From assembly GCA_902566925.1 (NCBI GenBank), contig CACFKO010000006.1, positions 6,214 to 70,213 of the forward strand: a stretch of DNA of 64,000 bases. Direction: 5' to 3'. Source of the stretch: an uncultured Pelagibacteraceae bacterium. Its GTDB lineage: Bacteria; Pseudomonadota; Alphaproteobacteria; Pelagibacterales; Pelagibacteraceae. The notes under the pieces were generated by a model. It did not search any database and was not told where the DNA came from. It worked only from the letters and a program-made list of their open reading frames with translations. This document shows, one piece after another, positions 17,514 through 27,145 of this stretch. Numbering within the stretch: position 1 is the stretch's first letter; every line of letters begins with the position of its first letter. Both the position numbers and the translations under genes were made by a program.

Positions 17514-19433
17514 TTAGGCTCTTTTTTCTTTATCTTCTTTTGCGTCTACGACTTCTGCATCAACAACGTTGTCTTTTTCCTTATTTTCTTTATTATCTTT
17601 TTTATCTGTCGCTTTTTCACCGGTTTTTTGCTGACTTTTATAAACTGCCTCTCCTAATTTCATTGAAGCTTGGATTAAAGATTGGGTTTTTTTCTTCACT
17701 TCTTCTGCATCTGTTCCCTTTAAAACATTTTTTAAATCTGAGATAGCAGTCTCTATAGCTTTTTTCTCAGTCTCACTGATTTTAGAGCCATGTTCCTTAA
17801 GATTTTTTTCAGTGGAATGAATTATGGTATCGGCTTGGTTTCTTGCATCCACAGATTCTCTTTTTTTCTTGTCTGATTCTTTGTTAGATTCGGCATCTTT
17901 AACCATTTTTTGAATTTCCTCGTCAGATAAGCCTCCTGATGCTTGAATTTGAATTTTCTGTTCTTTACCTGTCCCTTTATCTTTTGCAGATACGTTAACA
18001 ATACCATTTGCGTCTATATCAAAAGTTACTTCAATCTGAGGAATACCTCTTGGTGCAGGAGCAATTCCAACAAGCTCAAAATTACCTAAAATTTTATTAT
18101 CTGCAGCCATCTCTCTTTCACCCTGCAGTACTCTAATTGATACAGCAGGCTGGTTGTCCTCAGCAGTTGAAAAGACCTGACTTTTTTTAGTTGGTATAGT
18201 TGTGTTTTTATCAATTAATTTTGTAGAGACGCCTCCAAGCGTTTCAATACCTAATGACAATGGAGTAACATCTAAAAGTAAAACATCTTTTACATCGCCC
18301 TGCAGTACGCCTGCTTGAATTGCAGCTCCCATTGCAACAACTTCATCTGGATTAACACTCTTATTAGGATCTTTTCCAAAAAAGTTTTTAACAGTTTCAA
18401 CAATTTTTGGCATTCTAGTCATTCCACCAACCAAAACTACTTCATTGATTTCTGCTGCAGAAAAGCCTGAATCTTTAAGAGCGGTTTTACAAGGTTCTAA
18501 AGTTTTTTCTACAAGGCTTTCAACTAGAGCTTCTAGCTTAGCTCTAGTAAATTTTAAGTTAATATGTTTTGGTCCAGTTTTATCTGCAGTAATAAACGGA
18601 AGATTAATTTCAGTTTCTGTTGCAGAAGATAATTCTATTTTTGCTTTTTCAGCTGCTTCTTTCAGTCTTTGTAGAGCAAGTTTATCAGTTTTTAAATTAA
18701 TACCACTATCTTTTTTAAATTCTGAAACTAAGTAATCTACTATAGTATCATCGAAATCTTCACCACCTAAAAAAGTATCTCCATTTGTAGATTTTACTTC
18801 AAAGACACCATCGCCAATTTCTAAAATAGATACATCGAAAGTACCTCCACCAAGGTCGTAAACAGCAATTTTTTTTCCACCCTTTTTATCTAGTCCATAT
18901 GCTAATGAAGCTGCGGTAGGTTCATTGATAATTCTTAAAACTTCTAGGCCAGCAATTTTTCCAGCATCTTTTGTTGCCTGTCTCTGTGCATCGTTAAAAT
19001 ATGCTGGTACTGTTATTACTGCTTTAGTGACTGGTTGACCCAAATGTTTCTCAGCTGTTTCTTTCATTTTTTGAAGAATAAAAGCTGATATTTGAGATGG
19101 AGAATATTTTTTACCTCTCGCTTCTATCCAAGCATCGTTTTTATCTGACTTAACTATTTTAAATGGAACTTTTTCAACATCTTTTTTTACAGATTGATCA
19201 TCAAAAGTTCTTCCTATTAACCTTTTGGCAGCAAAAATTGTATTATTAGGATTTGTCACAGCCTGTCTTTTTGCAGGCTGACCTACTAGTTTTTCCTCTT
19301 TTTCAAGAAAAGCAACTACGGAAGGAGTCGTTCTTTGTCCCTCAGCGTTTTCAATAACTTTTGCTTGCTTGCCTTCCATTATAGCTACGCAAGAATTTGT
19401 TGTACCCAAGTCTATTCCAATTACTCTACTCAT
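17514..19433 (-). CDS. dnaK: Chaperone protein DnaK (Hsp70)
   Basis: The 639-residue Hsp70 has the nucleotide-binding domain ([37 protein letters not shown]). The substrate-binding domain starts with [17 protein letters not shown], and a C-terminal lid has a charged, lysine/aspartate-rich tail. It acts with DnaJ and GrpE in protein folding. A heat-shock-type promoter lies at 19443-19470, putting the likely transcription start only a few bases before the ATG. grpE lies directly upstream in the same orientation. Confidence 0.99.
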   Translation of the reverse strand: MSRVIGIDLGTTNSCVAIMEGKQAKVIENAEGQRTTPSVVAFLEKEEKLVGQPAKRQAVTNPNNTIFAAKRLIGRTFDDQSVKKDVEKVPFKIVKSDKNDAWIEARGKKYSPSQISAFILQKMKETAEKHLGQPVTKAVITVPAYFNDAQRQATKDAGKIAGLEVLRIINEPTAASLAYGLDKKGGKKIAVYDLGGGTFDVSILEIGDGVFEVKSTNGDTFLGGEDFDDTIVDYLVSEFKKDSGINLKTDKLALQRLKEAAEKAKIELSSATETEINLPFITADKTGPKHINLKFTRAKLEALVESLVEKTLEPCKTALKDSGFSAAEINEVVLVGGMTRMPKIVETVKNFFGKDPNKSVNPDEVVAMGAAIQAGVLQGDVKDVLLLDVTPLSLGIETLGGVSTKLIDKNTTIPTKKSQVFSTAEDNQPAVSIRVLQGEREMAADNKILGNFELVGIAPAPRGIPQIEVTFDIDANGIVNVSAKDKGTGKEQKIQIQASGGLSDEEIQKMVKDAESNKESDKKKRESVDARNQADTIIHSTEKNLKEHGSKISETEKKAIETAISDLKNVLKGTDAEEVKKKTQSLIQASMKLGEAVYKSQQKTGEKATDKKDNKENKEKDNVVDAEVVDAKEDKEKRA

Positions 19434-19442
19434 AATATTGAC

Positions 19443-19470
19443 ATATGGGTGTTATTTGTATTTCTACAAG
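19443..19470 (-). promoter_or_regulatory. RpoH (sigma-32)-type promoter of dnaK
   Basis: On the minus strand CTTGTAG (19470-19464) is separated by 14 bases from CCCATAT (19449-19443). This fits the sigma-32 pattern CTTGAAA-N(11-16)-CCCCATNT. The start site would fall near 19436, about 3 bases before the dnaK ATG at 19433. Regulation by RpoH is expected for dnaK in proteobacteria; the match is read by eye. Confidence 0.7.
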
Positions 19471-19477
19471 GTGGTAA

Positions 19478-20056
19478 TTATTTTTTTTTCTCATATTTAT
19501 CCTCATTTTTTCCTTCTTTTTTCTCACTTTTTTTAGAAACAGCAACTAATGATGGCCTAAGCAATCTTTCTCCTAACATATAACCAGCCTGTATTTCTTG
19601 TACGATAGTTCCTGTTTCCACTTTATCATTTTCAATTTCTGTCATAGCTTGATGAAAATTTGGATCAAATTTTTTCTCAGCTGTATCAATTTTTTCTATT
19701 TTATTTTTTTTAAAAATTGAGATTAGATCTTTTTCAATAATCTCTATATTTTTTAAAAATTTATCTAAATCCTTGTTATCCTTTAAGGCCGGATCATTTT
19801 TAATTGAAATATGAGCCCTTTGTAGATTATCAAGTATAGCCAGGTTTTCTCTTGCAAAATTAAAACCTCCAAAATCTATAGCTTCTTTAATTTCTTTATC
19901 AAATCTTTTTCGTTGATTTTCTAGCTCGGCAAAAGACCTTAAAAGCTTATCTTCAGTATCTTTTAGTTTTTCTTCGATACTTAATTCTTTTTTTTCATCC
20001 TTTTTTTGGGCTTTACTCTCTTTTTCATTTTTATCTTCGTCGTTTAAATTAGCCAT
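19478..20056 (-). CDS. grpE: Nucleotide exchange factor GrpE
   Basis: GrpE releases ADP from DnaK. The 192-residue protein has a charged, low-complexity N-terminus. A long coiled coil follows (LKDTEDKLLRSFAELENQRKR region, residues 31-60). The C-terminal beta domain matches the family (FDPNFHQAMTEIE, GYMLGERLLRPSLVAV). It is 44 bases upstream of dnaK on the same strand. No hrcA repressor gene adjoins it. It diverges from rdgB across a 41-base gap. Confidence 0.96.
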   Translation of the reverse strand: MANLNDEDKNEKESKAQKKDEKKELSIEEKLKDTEDKLLRSFAELENQRKRFDKEIKEAIDFGGFNFARENLAILDNLQRAHISIKNDPALKDNKDLDKFLKNIEIIEKDLISIFKKNKIEKIDTAEKKFDPNFHQAMTEIENDKVETGTIVQEIQAGYMLGERLLRPSLVAVSKKSEKKEGKNEDKYEKKK

Positions 20057-20063
20057 ATTTTCT

Positions 20064-20091
20064 ATATAGTTATAAAATATCTAATTTCTAG
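20064..20091 (-). promoter_or_regulatory. Possible heat-shock-type promoter of grpE
   Basis: On the minus strand CTAGAAA (20091-20085) and ACTATAT (20070-20064) are 14 bases apart, the same geometry as the dnaK promoter. The match to the sigma-32 consensus is weaker. The predicted start would lie next to the grpE ATG at 20056. Confidence 0.35.
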
Positions 20092-20097
20092 GTCTTT

Positions 20098-20691
20098 ATG
20101 TATAAAATTGATAAGATATTAATAGGAACTCATAATAAGGGTAAATTCAGAGAAATAAGTGATTTGTTACCCAAGGAAATAGAAAAAATTTCACCTAACG
20201 ATCTTGGCATAGAGAGCCCAGAAGAAACTGGCAAAACCTTTCTTGCAAATTCAGAACTTAAAGCTAATTTTTTTTGCAATAAATCAAAATTAATCACTTT
20301 ATCTGATGACTCGGGTCTTGAAATTGATTGTTTAAATGGTCAGCCTGGTATTTTCTCTTCAAGATGGGCCGAACAGTTTGGAAGTTTTGACAATGCTATG
20401 ATTGAGATTCTTAAAAAAATTAGAGTTTTAAAAAAAGGCACAAAAGCTCAGTTTGTTTGTAGTCTAACTATACAATGGCCAGATGGAAAAAAAATTTCAG
20501 AAATTGGAAAAATAAAAGGAAATATATCTTCCAAAAAAGGTAACAATGGCTTTGGTTATGATCCCATTTTTATTCCCAATGGTTATTCAAAAACATTTGC
20601 TGAAATGAATTATAAAGAAAAACTTTTAATAGATCACAGATATATAGCCTATAAGAAGTTAGAGGAAAAAATCAAAATTTATTTTCAATAA
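20098..20691 (+). CDS. rdgB: XTP/dITP pyrophosphatase (RdgB/HAM1 family)
   Basis: RdgB hydrolyses non-canonical purine triphosphates (ITP, dITP, XTP) so they are not built into nucleic acids. The 197-residue protein has the family motifs LIGTHNKGKFREI at the N-terminus, LSDDSGLEIDCLNGQPGIFSS, and NGFGYDPIFIPNGYSKTFAEM. Full length. It diverges from grpE and overlaps the convergent LpoA-like gene by 20 bases. Confidence 0.96.
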   Translation: MYKIDKILIGTHNKGKFREISDLLPKEIEKISPNDLGIESPEETGKTFLANSELKANFFCNKSKLITLSDDSGLEIDCLNGQPGIFSSRWAEQFGSFDNAMIEILKKIRVLKKGTKAQFVCSLTIQWPDGKKISEIGKIKGNISSKKGNNGFGYDPIFIPNGYSKTFAEMNYKEKLLIDHRYIAYKKLEEKIKIYFQ

Positions 20692-21835
20692 ATTGTCCTT
20701 CCTCTATTTTATAAATTCTTAAATTTTGAATGACTTTATTATCGGATATTTTAAATTTTCCAATTTTTCCTTTAATCTCTGTTTTAAGATTAAAACTGCT
20801 AGTTGAGCTTATATTTTTTTCATTCTTCCAAATATAATATATCAAGCCAACAATATCATATGCTAAAATTGTAATTTCATTGGGTTTATAATTATAGGTT
20901 TTATAAAATTTTCGGTTAAATTTTTCAAAATTTTTTAAATTTATTGAAGGAAAATAAAAATTTTTAATCGATGTTTCTTTTAATATGCTATCATCAAACC
21001 ATTGATTCCCAGTTATTATTAAAATATCTTTTTCCGATACATCTGTATAAGCCAGGGATGTAAGTACACTTTTTAAGCCATCCCCAAAGTCAATTATTAC
21101 AACAGAGTCAAAATTTACTTTCCCTAGAGTGTATCTTTGTTTAAGTTGGTTTAATTCCCTTAAATCTTTAGGTTCTTCTGAGCCTTCTAGTTTTTTAATT
21201 CTTGAATCCAAATTTATTTTTCTTTGTTTATAATTTGTTAGCTTTTCGATTTGTTTAGTTAAAACCTTAGGGTCATTGCTGTAACTAAAGAGTTTAGTAT
21301 TTGAAAAATTTGTTAATCTAATATTCTTTTCCACATGTTTTGTATACTCATTCTTAGGGTATAAAATAACGGTTTTTTTCTTTTTTTCTTTTTGAATAAA
21401 TTTTTTAATTGCCAATAGTTGTGATTCTAAGTTAATGCCCATCATTATAATATTTTTTTTTGGATCAGAATTTATATTTGATAAGGATATAAAAATAAGG
21501 TCTTCAAAATTATGTAATTCCTTAAAAAAATCTGAGTCCGTAGGACCAATAACAATTTTTACATTTTCTCTTCTAAATTCTTCACATGCCTGAATTATCT
21601 TTTCTTTTTTTGACCCTGAATCTTTTGGGTATATTTTTATTTTGGGGTTATCAATATCATGTAAAGCTAGATTTATTGCATATAGCATATCTTCTCCCAA
21701 ACCTTTTAACTCACCAGTAAGAGGCAATAAAGCACCAATCTTAAGAATATTCTCATCTTTGTTTTCAACTGCGAAAACAAAAGAGTTAAAAGTAATTAAT
21801 AAATAAGATAAAATTATCTTAAAAACTTTTTTCAT
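20672..21835 (-). CDS. Periplasmic-binding-fold protein, LpoA/LppC-like penicillin-binding-protein activator
   Basis: The 387-residue protein has a Sec signal peptide ending near FVFA and a type 1 periplasmic-binding-protein fold (LKIGALLPLTGELKGLGEDM, KIVIGPTDSDFFKEL, DILIITGNQWFDD). In gammaproteobacteria the gene next to rsmI is lpoA/yraM, an activator of PBP1A, and the arrangement here (this gene, rsmI, BON lipoprotein) matches that neighbourhood. Unlike LpoA it shows no lipobox cysteine, so it may be soluble in the periplasm. An amino-acid ABC-type binding protein is the alternative. It diverges from rsmI with only 6 bases between. Confidence 0.75.
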   Translation of the reverse strand: MKKVFKIILSYLLITFNSFVFAVENKDENILKIGALLPLTGELKGLGEDMLYAINLALHDIDNPKIKIYPKDSGSKKEKIIQACEEFRRENVKIVIGPTDSDFFKELHNFEDLIFISLSNINSDPKKNIIMMGINLESQLLAIKKFIQKEKKKKTVILYPKNEYTKHVEKNIRLTNFSNTKLFSYSNDPKVLTKQIEKLTNYKQRKINLDSRIKKLEGSEEPKDLRELNQLKQRYTLGKVNFDSVVIIDFGDGLKSVLTSLAYTDVSEKDILIITGNQWFDDSILKETSIKNFYFPSINLKNFEKFNRKFYKTYNYKPNEITILAYDIVGLIYYIWKNEKNISSTSSFNLKTEIKGKIGKFKISDNKVIQNLRIYKIEEGQFIENKF

Positions 21836-21841
21836 AATAAT

Positions 21842-22681
21842 ATGAATAATTTTTTATCAGGTTTATACATTGTTTCAACACCAATAGGTAATTTGGAAGA
21901 TATTACATTAAGGGCACTAAATGTATTAAAAAATTCCGATAAAATTCTATGTGAAGATACTAGAAGATCTTTAAAATTGTTAAATTATTATAATATTAAA
22001 AAACAACTTATCTCATACCACAAGTTTAATGAAAAAAAGTTAACGTCATCCATTATCGAATTAATACAAAAAGGAAAAAAAATTTCAATAATTTCAGACG
22101 CCGGAACACCTTTGATATCAGACCCTGGATTAATTCTTTTAAAAGAATGTATCAAAAAAAAAATTAGAATTTTCCCAATTCCGGGTGTATCGGCTGTGAC
22201 AACTGCTATGAGTGTATCAAGTTTTGATGAGAAGTATTTTTTTTATGGCTTTTTACCAAAAAAAATAAAAGAATTAGATAAAATAGCTGAAGATTTAAAA
22301 AATTATAATTTTAATATTGTATTTTTTCTACCTGCTTTAAAAATTAATTTTTATTTAAAATTTTTTAAAAAATATTTTTATGATAGAAAAATTTTCTTAG
22401 CTAGAGAAATGACAAAAATACATGAAACTTTTTATAGAGAGAATCTCCAAGATTTTAAAGGTCTCGGAACTGATGTTAAGGGAGAATTAACAGTTGTATT
22501 GTCAAAAAGGCAAGAAAAGTATAATTTAAAGGAAGTAGATTTTGACGAAAATAATTTAAAAACTGAAATTAAAAAATATTTAAAACGATACTCACTGAAA
22601 GATGTTGTAAATTTAGTTTCTGTTAAAAATAAATTACCAAAAAAAAAGGTTTATAATTTATGCTTAAAAATAAAAAAATAA
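21842..22681 (+). CDS. rsmI: 16S rRNA (cytidine(1402)-2'-O)-methyltransferase RsmI
   Basis: RsmI 2'-O-methylates C1402 of 16S rRNA. The 279-residue tetrapyrrole-methylase-fold protein has LYIVSTPIGNLEDITLRAL, the SAM-binding ISDAGTPLISDPG and FPIPGVSAVTTAMSVS. A lysine-rich C-terminal helix-turn-helix region (RYSLKDVVNLVSVKNKLPKK) completes it. The start lies in a palindrome shared with the divergent gene's start. Its 3' end overlaps the following BON-domain gene by 22 bases. Confidence 0.96.
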   Translation: MNNFLSGLYIVSTPIGNLEDITLRALNVLKNSDKILCEDTRRSLKLLNYYNIKKQLISYHKFNEKKLTSSIIELIQKGKKISIISDAGTPLISDPGLILLKECIKKKIRIFPIPGVSAVTTAMSVSSFDEKYFFYGFLPKKIKELDKIAEDLKNYNFNIVFFLPALKINFYLKFFKKYFYDRKIFLAREMTKIHETFYRENLQDFKGLGTDVKGELTVVLSKRQEKYNLKEVDFDENNLKTEIKKYLKRYSLKDVVNLVSVKNKLPKKKVYNLCLKIKK

Positions 22682-23271
22682 TAAAACTATTTTCAAAACT
22701 AATCTTAATGTCTTTTCTTTTATACTCCTGTGTTGGCAGTTCATCCGTTGGTGTTTTCGGCTCCGGTGTAAGTGTAGCCTTTGATCCAAGGACAGTTGGT
22801 ATGCAAATTGATGATTCAATAATGCAAAAAAATTTAATAAGTAGATTAGCCTTAACAGAAAAAAAATACTTACTGTCAATTAGTGTTAAAGTTCTAGATG
22901 GAAATATATTTTTATCTGGAAAGGTTGATGAACCAGAAGAAAAATTAAAAATTACTAAAATGGCATGGGAAACAAAAGGAACAAGATCGGTAAAAAGTGC
23001 TATCGCAATTAAAGGACAGATGAATTTTAAAGGTACCGCAAAAGATATTCTAATTACATCTCAATTAAGAACTGCATTAATCTTTAACAAAATTGTTAAA
23101 GCTACAAATTATAATATTGATACAATAAACGGAAAAACTTATGTATTTGGTATTGCTATGTCAAAAGATGAAAAAAAAGAAGTAATTAAAGAAGCGCAAG
23201 AGGTTTATGGGGTTAAAAAAGTAGTTCCAAGTATAATATTGGTTGAAGAGTTAAGTAGAAATAAAAATTAA
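22660..23271 (+). CDS. BON-domain outer-membrane lipoprotein (DolP/YraP-like)
   Basis: The 203-residue protein has a lipoprotein signal (LILMSFLLYSC, cysteine about residue 24). Two BON-type repeats follow: ISVKVLDGNIFLSGKVDEPE around residues 72-100, and a second around 130-190 ending YGVKKVVPSI. BON lipoproteins such as DolP bind phospholipid and support outer-membrane integrity. The gene overlaps rsmI by 22 bases, matching the rsmI-lpoA-dolP neighbourhood of other proteobacteria. It ends with a 4-base convergent overlap with maeB. Confidence 0.85.
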   Translation: MLKNKKIIKLFSKLILMSFLLYSCVGSSSVGVFGSGVSVAFDPRTVGMQIDDSIMQKNLISRLALTEKKYLLSISVKVLDGNIFLSGKVDEPEEKLKITKMAWETKGTRSVKSAIAIKGQMNFKGTAKDILITSQLRTALIFNKIVKATNYNIDTINGKTYVFGIAMSKDEKKEVIKEAQEVYGVKKVVPSIILVEELSRNKN

Positions 23272-25562
23272 TTATTTTTTTTATTTTTATAGTCAATCAC
23301 ATTAGCAGAGTAAGCTGCAACAGATGCGAGATTTAGTATATCGTTTGGAGACGATCTGAGAGGCGCAATTTCAATTGGCAAACCTAATCCAATTAAAAGT
23401 GGACCAATAATTTTTGCTCCGCCAATAGTTTTCATTAGTTTAGTTGATATGGCTGCACTATGAAGAGCAGGCATTATTAAAATGTTTGCATTACCCACTA
23501 TTTTAGAAAATGGGTATGTTTCTTTATACTTTGGATTTAAAGCGACGTCTGGCTGCATTTCCCCATCAAAATCAAAATCTACCTTTTTATTTTTTAATAT
23601 TTCAATAGCTTCTATAACATGTTTTGTATTTCTGGATTTTGGTTTTCCAAATGTAGAATGAGATAAGAAAGCTACTTTAGGTTCAAAACCAAATAATTTA
23701 GCAACTCTAACACTAGACATTGCAATTTTTGTTAATTTTTCCGCGGATGGAAAATCATTTACTTGTGTGTCAGCAATGAAGATAGTTTTTTTAGGTGTAA
23801 TTAGCATATTTAGACCAAATAAAGTTTCACCGGGTCTTGCATCTACCACTTTTTTAAGACTTTCAATGGATGCAGCATAATGTCTAATATTTCCAGTAAC
23901 CATTGCGTCAGCATCTCCGCAATCAACCATAGAAGCACCCCAGATAATTCTATCATTTCTGATTAATCTATCAGCATCTCTCTCTAAAAGACCTTGTCTT
24001 TGTAGCTTGCTATATAATTTTTTTGTATATAGTTCTCTTTTTTCTTTATCAGTTGAATTGACAATTTTAATTTTATAATTTTCATCTAATCCAATTTCTT
24101 TTAACTGTTCCTTAACTCTTATTTCATTTCCTATTACGATTGGGGTTCCTAGGCGACTATTTTTAAATGCAATTGCGGCTTTTAACATATTTTCATCCTC
24201 ACCTTCGGCAAAAACTACTGTCTTTGGGCTTTTTTTAATTTGAGCATTAATTCCTTGCATTATGCTCATAGAAGGATCAAGTCTATTAGTTAATTGATCT
24301 TTATAAGACTCAATATCAGAAATTTTCTTTCTTGCCACTCCGGTTTTCATTGCTGCTTCAGCAACAGCAGCAGGTATTCTGCTGATTAATCTAGGGTCAA
24401 AAGTTGATGGAATAATATATTCTTTTCCATAACGAGGTCTTTCTCCACCATAAGCATTTACTACTTCATCAGGAACTTCTTCTCTGGCCAGTGCTGCTAT
24501 AGCTTTTGCTGCAGCTATTTTCATTTCCTCATTAATTTCTTTTGCTCTAACATCGAGAGCTCCTCTAAATATATATGGAAATCCAATTAGATTATTGACT
24601 TGGTTAGGATAGTCTGATCTTCCTGTGGCAACTATTGCATCAGATCTTACTTCGTCAACTAGCTCAGGTTTTATTTCAGGATCTGGATTAGCACAAGCAA
24701 AAATGATTGGATTTTTGGCCATAGATTTAACCATCTCTTGAGTTAACACATTTTTTGCCGACAAACCTAAAAAAACATCTGCTCCTTTTATTGCATCATT
24801 AAGAGTTCTAAGTTTTGTCTCGTTTGCATATGCTGATTTAAATTGATCTACATTGTCTCTACCTTTGTAAATAACACCTTTTCTATCAAGCATAATTATA
24901 TTTTGAGTTTTGATCCCGATGCTTTTAAAAAGATTAGCACATGCCAAAGCAGAGGCTCCTGCCCCATTAACAACAACTTTTACTTCACCAGGTTTTTTAT
25001 TAGAAATATCTAGAGCATTTATTAGTGCCGCAGAAGTTATAATTGCTGTACCATGTTGGTCATCATGAAAAATTGGTATGTCTAATGTATCTCTTAATTT
25101 TCTCTCAATAATAAAACAATCAGGTGCAGCAATATCTTCTAAATTTATTCCACCAAAGCTATTCCCGATGTTTTGAATACATTTAATTATTTCATCAGAA
25201 TTTTTATTATCTATCTCAATATCTATGGCATCTATGTCGGCAAATCTTTTAAATAGAACGGCCTTACCTTCCATAACTGGTTTTGATGCTAGCGCACCCA
25301 AATCTCCCAATCCTAAAATTGCTGAGCCGTTACTTATTACTGCTACCAAATTTCCTTTGCTTGTATAGTCATAAGCTGCATCTGGATTTCTTGAGATTTC
25401 CTTTACTGGGACAGCTACTCCAGGAGAATAGGCTAAAGAAAGGTCTCTTTTTGTTGTTAAAGATTTTGAAGAAATAATCTCAATTTTGCCAGACTTTCCT
25501 TTATTATGAAAATCTAATGCTTCTTTATCAGTGTAATGGTCAATTTTTGATTTTTTTGTCAT
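23268..25562 (-). CDS. maeB: NADP-dependent malic enzyme with phosphotransacetylase-like domain
   Basis: The 764-residue protein is the two-part MaeB type. The N-terminal malic-enzyme domain decarboxylates malate to pyruvate ([39 protein letters not shown]). From about residue 430 a phosphotransacetylase-like domain follows ([34 protein letters not shown]). In this family the second domain is thought to be regulatory, responding to acetyl-CoA, rather than a working Pta. Full length. It diverges from murJ across 56 bases. Confidence 0.97.
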   Translation of the reverse strand: MTKKSKIDHYTDKEALDFHNKGKSGKIEIISSKSLTTKRDLSLAYSPGVAVPVKEISRNPDAAYDYTSKGNLVAVISNGSAILGLGDLGALASKPVMEGKAVLFKRFADIDAIDIEIDNKNSDEIIKCIQNIGNSFGGINLEDIAAPDCFIIERKLRDTLDIPIFHDDQHGTAIITSAALINALDISNKKPGEVKVVVNGAGASALACANLFKSIGIKTQNIIMLDRKGVIYKGRDNVDQFKSAYANETKLRTLNDAIKGADVFLGLSAKNVLTQEMVKSMAKNPIIFACANPDPEIKPELVDEVRSDAIVATGRSDYPNQVNNLIGFPYIFRGALDVRAKEINEEMKIAAAKAIAALAREEVPDEVVNAYGGERPRYGKEYIIPSTFDPRLISRIPAAVAEAAMKTGVARKKISDIESYKDQLTNRLDPSMSIMQGINAQIKKSPKTVVFAEGEDENMLKAAIAFKNSRLGTPIVIGNEIRVKEQLKEIGLDENYKIKIVNSTDKEKRELYTKKLYSKLQRQGLLERDADRLIRNDRIIWGASMVDCGDADAMVTGNIRHYAASIESLKKVVDARPGETLFGLNMLITPKKTIFIADTQVNDFPSAEKLTKIAMSSVRVAKLFGFEPKVAFLSHSTFGKPKSRNTKHVIEAIEILKNKKVDFDFDGEMQPDVALNPKYKETYPFSKIVGNANILIMPALHSAAISTKLMKTIGGAKIIGPLLIGLGLPIEIAPLRSSPNDILNLASVAAYSANVIDYKNKKNN

Positions 25563-25618
25563 TAAAACATAAGTATGTAATATAAATGGTATTAAATCAC
25601 TAATAATTTGTCTTAATT

Positions 25619-27145
25619 ATGAATTTATTGTCCTCAACATCAATTTTTAGTTTTTATACCCTGCTTAGCAGAGTTTTAGGCTACCTAAGGGATATTCTGA
25701 TAGCAATTTTTCTTGGCACAAGCATTTATGCTGACGCTTTTTTTGTGGCATTTAGACTTCCAAACACATTCAGGAGGTTATTTGCTGAGGGTACATTTAA
25801 TGCTGCATTTATACCCAGTTATGCAAAAGAGAGACTAAAAGGAGAGGATTCCGGAAAAAAATTTGCCGATGAAGTTTTTAGCTTTCTTTTATTTTTTTTA
25901 ATTTTTTTAATAATAGCTATTGAAATATTTACTCCTTTTCTGGTTTATCTAATTGCACCAGGATTCTATCAAGATGCTGATAAATTCACTTTAGCAGTTG
26001 AACTTACAAGAATTACATTTCCTTTTCTGCTTTTTGTAAGTTTATCATCTTTATTGTCTGGTATTCTAAATACTAACAATAAATTTGCAGCTGCTGCTGC
26101 TGCCCCAATAGTTCTTAATATAGTATTAATTCTTTTTCTCTTATTTTCTTTTTATTATAATCAAAATATCGCAAAAAGTTTATCAATTGGAGTAACTTTA
26201 GCAGGAATATTACAATTGATAATTTTACTCATTTTCACAAAAAAATTCTATTCACCTTCAATAAAATTTATTTTTAAATTTAATAAAAAAATAAGAAATT
26301 TTTTTAGTAAATTATTGCCAAGCATTTTCTCTTCTGGAATAACCCAGATCAATATACTTGTTGGAACTATAATAGCTTCATTTCAATCTGGAGCCGTATC
26401 TTATTTATATTATGCTGATAGAGTTTATCAAATTAATTTAGCTATCGCAGGAATTGCCGTGGGAACAGTAGCTCTGCCTAGTCTTTCGAAAAGTATAAAA
26501 TTGAACGATCAGAAATCCGTAGACTTAATACAAAATAGATCAGTGGAATTATCTTTGTTACTTTCTATTCCAGCATCATTCGGATTATTAATTGCTTCAG
26601 AACAAATAATAAATTGTTTGTTTGGATACGGATCTTTTGAAAGTGCAGATATTATTAATACTTCATTAGCATTAACTTTTTTTGCAGCAGGGGTCCCTGC
26701 ATTTGCTTTAATTAAGGTCTTATCAAATTTTTATTTTGCACGAGATAATACAAAACTCCCTTTTTATATATCATTAATTAGCATGATTCTTAATATCATA
26801 ATAAGTATTTCTTTGTTTAAAAAATATGGTTTTATAATAATACCAATTGCTACTTCAATCTCAACTTGGGTAGCAGTCTTAATTTATTTTATTTTGCTGA
26901 CCAGAAATAGACTTATCAACCTTGAAAAGAAATATTTATTAAATTTTTTAAAAATTTTACTTGCAACAATGCTTATGTGTCTTTTTCTTTATTTTGGTTT
27001 AGATTATTTTGAGGATAAGTTTGAATACTCTTATAAATTTAAATTAATTTATTTGTTAATTATGGTAGTTTTATCAGCAACAATATATCTATTAATTACT
27101 AAAATTTTGGGATTATTGAGTCTAAAAAGTTATAAACTAAAATGA
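25619..27145 (+). CDS. murJ: Lipid II flippase MurJ
   Basis: MurJ moves the peptidoglycan precursor lipid II across the inner membrane. The 508-residue protein has about 13-14 hydrophobic segments. The family signatures are YTLLSRVLGYLRDILIAIFL at the N-terminus, FFVAFRLPNTFRRLFAEG, and FNAAFIPSY. The arginines of the first membrane segments, needed for substrate binding in the family, are present. It overlaps trpS by 4 bases. Confidence 0.96.
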   Translation: MNLLSSTSIFSFYTLLSRVLGYLRDILIAIFLGTSIYADAFFVAFRLPNTFRRLFAEGTFNAAFIPSYAKERLKGEDSGKKFADEVFSFLLFFLIFLIIAIEIFTPFLVYLIAPGFYQDADKFTLAVELTRITFPFLLFVSLSSLLSGILNTNNKFAAAAAAPIVLNIVLILFLLFSFYYNQNIAKSLSIGVTLAGILQLIILLIFTKKFYSPSIKFIFKFNKKIRNFFSKLLPSIFSSGITQINILVGTIIASFQSGAVSYLYYADRVYQINLAIAGIAVGTVALPSLSKSIKLNDQKSVDLIQNRSVELSLLLSIPASFGLLIASEQIINCLFGYGSFESADIINTSLALTFFAAGVPAFALIKVLSNFYFARDNTKLPFYISLISMILNIIISISLFKKYGFIIIPIATSISTWVAVLIYFILLTRNRLINLEKKYLLNFLKILLATMLMCLFLYFGLDYFEDKFEYSYKFKLIYLLIMVVLSATIYLLITKILGLLSLKSYKLK

